A stretch of 64,000 bases of DNA, from assembly GCA_016217545.1 (NCBI GenBank), contig JACRHT010000017.1, positions 620,001-684,000 on the forward strand, given 5' to 3'. The position numbers and the translations under genes were made by a program. The DNA comes from Opitutia bacterium (GTDB lineage: Bacteria; Verrucomicrobiota; Verrucomicrobiia; Opitutales; Opitutaceae). Below the pieces are notes generated by a model. The model saw only the letters and a list, made by a program, of their open reading frames with translations, was not told the DNA's origin and ran no database searches. Positions 61,673 to 64,000 of the stretch are shown piece after piece; the first letter of the stretch is position 1; each line of letters opens with the position of its first letter.

Positions 61673-64000
61673 TCAACCACCCACTGCGGGATCAACCCGC
61701 TGCACCCGCAGGATTTCTCCGCTGAAAACCGCCGCACACGACGATGCGCCAATGTCGTTGCGCCCAGTCTTTATCTCTGCCGGCGCCGTCGGGTGCGGCG
61801 CCGCCGGCACATCGAGGACGACACGGCCATCGACCCGCACGCGCAAGAGTTCGGCGGCCCGCGCGCGTGCTTCCGGCGTGAGCGCGCTCCAGGCCGCTGC
61901 CCGCGGAGTGAACAGATTGCCCAGCGCGATCTGGACCGTCGCCACGCCAGCCGGCTCAATCGCCAGCGGCGGAGTCTGCGGTCCGCCGCGACCCCAGCAG
62001 TCGTAGCCGATCACCGCATGCGTCGCGTCCACATAGCGCACCCAAATCACATCCGCCGCGCCGGTCCGTCCGGTCACGAGCAACGGCTCCGCGCGTCCGA
62101 TCGGCAGCTTCTCCGGCCAGCGCAACGTCAGCGCAATCGGGCCGAAATCGGCCGGCGGCTCCGGCCATGCGGACAACCGCTCCGCCGCCAACCGCTCGCC
62201 GCGGAAGCGCACATCCGCCGTGCTCGCGCGGATGGCGTTGTAGCCGAATGCCACCTCGCTCGCCAACGCCGGATGATAGTGCCGGGCCGCACGCAGCACT
62301 TCGCGACCGTTGAAACCCAATCGGAACTCCCCGAGCGTCCGCACACCCGGCGCCGCCACGGGATGCAGCCCGCCGAAATCGACGTCGACCACTTGCTCCT
62401 CGAGCGGATCGAACGAAACCACGTCCGACTCGAGCAAGCCGCTGCTCCATGAGTCATGAGCGAACCGCACGCGCCCGGGCGCGACGTAGAAGACGTAAAC
62501 CAGATCGCCCGCACCGCTGCGCCCCGTGCTGATCAGTGGCTCGCCGACCATGTTCACGAACGACGGAAAGCGTAGCCTCAGGCGCACCGGCCCGCTGCCG
62601 AGCCCCGCCGTCACACTCGCGCGATCGAACGGCAGCACGCGCCAGCTCTCGATGCGCCCGCTGAACCGCCGCTCGATCCAATCGAGCCCGCTCGCCGTCC
62701 CGAACTCCCAATCGAGCCGGCTCGAACCGTGAAAAACCGATTCCGCGCGCAGCACCTCGCGGCCATCGCAACGCACACTCACGCGCCGCCGCAGCACGGC
62801 GACCTCCGCCGCGCTCCACCCGTCGAAAAACGGATGTTCCGCCGGGGGATACAGGCCGCCGAGATCCACGACAAACTTCCGCCGCTCGCCGGGCCGGGCC
62901 TCGAATGCATCTCCGTAGACGCCCGGAAATCCGCGGTGCGCGAAGCCCACGCGGAAGGTCGCCCCGCCCGTGCGCTGCAAGAACACTGCGTCGCGTCCCT
63001 CGGCCGTCGCGAACAGCGGCTGCTGCGCGCCGACCGCGCAATCCGCCATTGTGACCGTTAGTTCGAGCGGACCGTGTTTCCAACTCAGCACACGCTCCGC
63101 CGCGGCCGGCACGAGATTCGCCACATGCGCCCACCGTGTAGTGTCTGCGGGCGGCAGCGTAAAAGCCATCGAATGCAACGCGGTCCAGGCGAGCGACAAC
63201 CCGATCACGATGCGCCCGAGCATGCGCGCGGTCGGCCACGCGAGGAGCGCGACCACCCACGCCGCAACCATCAGCGGACCGAGAAAATCCAGTTCGTAGC
63301 GCTCGAGTTGGTAAGAGTAGAGCAACAGCGTTCCGAGCGTCGTCACCCCCGCCGCCGCCGCGAAGAGAGTGGCTGCCCCGGTCGCCGACGAGCCGGACTC
63401 CGCGCGGCGACTCCACGCGAACCACGGCGCCCCCAGCGCCATCAGCGCCGCCGGCGCCCACGTGAGCAGGCCGAACGTCTCCTCGCGCAGGCCGACGAAT
63501 GGGTAATAGATCGAGTAACGCGCAGGCGAGAGTAGATAGGCGTCGAAACATCGCGCAAAAAACTCCGGGCCGAAGAGCTTGAAATGCCTCATGTCGATCG
63601 CGGCGAATTGATAGCTCAACCCAAACTCAAGCGGATCGCCGAAGCGCGCGTAGTTGTAGCCCGCGAGCGCCGCGCCCACGAGCGCCGCCGGCCCCACCGT
63701 CGCGCCGAGCAATATCAGCGCGGCGCGACGCTCACCGGCACGTTGCCGCCGCCACGCCAGCGCCGCACCCGCGACGCCGAACACGGGCAGCACGAAAAGA
63801 AAATTCGGCCGCGCGCCCACGGCGGCGCCGGCGAAAAAACTTCCGCCCGCCAGCCACGCCGCCACCGCGCCGCGTCCCTCGCGCCGCCACGCCGCGAGCA
63901 GCGCGTTGGCCGCCGCCATCGTGCACGCAAACGCGCACGCGATCGGCACCTGATAAAATTGCGCACCCGCGAGGTTGTAGTGCAGAAACGCGCCCCACCC
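61673..64000 (-). CDS. GT-C-like membrane protein with lectin-like domains (N-terminus beyond window)
   Basis: About 775 residues are visible and the frame is open through the right edge, so the N-terminus is missing; FLHYNLAGAQFYQVPIACAF at the edge aligns with FAITSSPTFYTVPISTAF of the protein at 50134, about 190 residues from its start. Membrane helices reach to about visible residue 290 (YNYARFGDPLEFGL is shared with both paralogues). At least two, probably three, beta-rich domains follow, with PLFATAEGRDAVFLQ, PLISTGRSGAGDLVYVFY and PLLVTGRTGAADVIWVRY, each with a RVRFAHDSW-type strand. It has the most such domains of the family. Coupled to the oxidoreductase downstream by a 4-base overlap if the TTG start is used. 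Confidence 0.72.
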   Translation of the reverse strand, partial: GWGAFLHYNLAGAQFYQVPIACAFACTMAAANALLAAWRREGRGAVAAWLAGGSFFAGAAVGARPNFLFVLPVFGVAGAALAWRRQRAGERRAALILLGATVGPAALVGAALAGYNYARFGDPLEFGLSYQFAAIDMRHFKLFGPEFFARCFDAYLLSPARYSIYYPFVGLREETFGLLTWAPAALMALGAPWFAWSRRAESGSSATGAATLFAAAAGVTTLGTLLLYSYQLERYELDFLGPLMVAAWVVALLAWPTARMLGRIVIGLSLAWTALHSMAFTLPPADTTRWAHVANLVPAAAERVLSWKHGPLELTVTMADCAVGAQQPLFATAEGRDAVFLQRTGGATFRVGFAHRGFPGVYGDAFEARPGERRKFVVDLGGLYPPAEHPFFDGWSAAEVAVLRRRVSVRCDGREVLRAESVFHGSSRLDWEFGTASGLDWIERRFSGRIESWRVLPFDRASVTAGLGSGPVRLRLRFPSFVNMVGEPLISTGRSGAGDLVYVFYVAPGRVRFAHDSWSSGLLESDVVSFDPLEEQVVDVDFGGLHPVAAPGVRTLGEFRLGFNGREVLRAARHYHPALASEVAFGYNAIRASTADVRFRGERLAAERLSAWPEPPADFGPIALTLRWPEKLPIGRAEPLLVTGRTGAADVIWVRYVDATHAVIGYDCWGRGGPQTPPLAIEPAGVATVQIALGNLFTPRAAAWSALTPEARARAAELLRVRVDGRVVLDVPAAPHPTAPAEIKTGRNDIGASSCAAVFSGEILRVQRVDPAVGG

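Noticed and set aside
1-64000. CRISPR array, tRNA or rRNA genes, insertion sequences
   Set aside because: Scanning found no regularly spaced short repeats with unique spacers, no tRNA-like cloverleaf in the short gaps and no transposase; the only short tandem DNA repeat noted is the coding 42-bp series.

Overview
The window is one continuous, GC-rich bacterial surface-polysaccharide locus of about 64 kb. Coding density is near complete and many neighbouring genes overlap by a few bases. A giant secreted Ig/RCC1/FG-GAP-like protein, weak Shine-Dalgarno use and a set of large membrane proteins with C-terminal extracytoplasmic domains suggest Verrucomicrobiota, most likely an Opitutaceae relative. 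That assignment is an inference from style, not from a marker gene. No rRNA, tRNA, CRISPR array, insertion sequence or phage gene was recognised.

Left arm, minus strand, read from 21370 down to 1. It begins with rfbF-rfbG-rfbH, which make CDP-4-keto-3,6-dideoxyhexose from glucose-1-phosphate. An extended-SDR sugar reductase/epimerase and a thiamine-diphosphate enzyme of the acetolactate-synthase type follow; together these five genes resemble the yersiniose (branched 3,6-dideoxyhexose) pathway. Next come a Gfo/Idh/MocA oxidoreductase, an SDR, and neuB-, neuC-, neuD-, ptmE-, legB- and legC-like genes, i.e. a legionaminic-acid-type nonulosonate set with a GDP-sugar-type nucleotidyltransferase. 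No CMP-nonulosonate synthetase (neuA/legF) is in the window. The arm ends with a polyprenyl-phosphate glycosyltransferase, a flippase-like membrane protein, a GT-C-like 865-residue membrane protein, two small membrane-anchored proteins and an acyltransferase cut by the window edge.

Middle, minus strand, 21474-32572. An intact secreted protein of about 2100 residues (13 Ig-like domains, a 7-repeat RCC1 propeller, one more Ig-like domain and ten 49-residue FG-GAP-like repeats) lies next to a 4.7 kb relative broken by frameshifts and stops.

Right arm, plus strand, 32832-60136. It encodes a small membrane-anchored protein, a Wzm/Wzt O-antigen ABC exporter, two methyltransferases and a rare GT9-coiled-coil-GT2 fusion. 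It also has a second polyprenyl-phosphate glycosyltransferase, five large GT-C-like membrane proteins, two sugar SDRs and an acyltransferase. Convergent to it, at the right edge, are an FAD-dependent UDP-galactopyranose-mutase-like oxidoreductase and another GT-C-like protein that runs out of the window.

Working model (inference): the left arm makes two unusual activated sugars. The right arm assembles and exports a polysaccharide through Wzm/Wzt. Several GT-C-type enzymes, fed by two polyprenyl-phosphate-sugar synthases, add side branches on the outer face of the inner membrane, and acyl- and methyltransferases decorate the chain.
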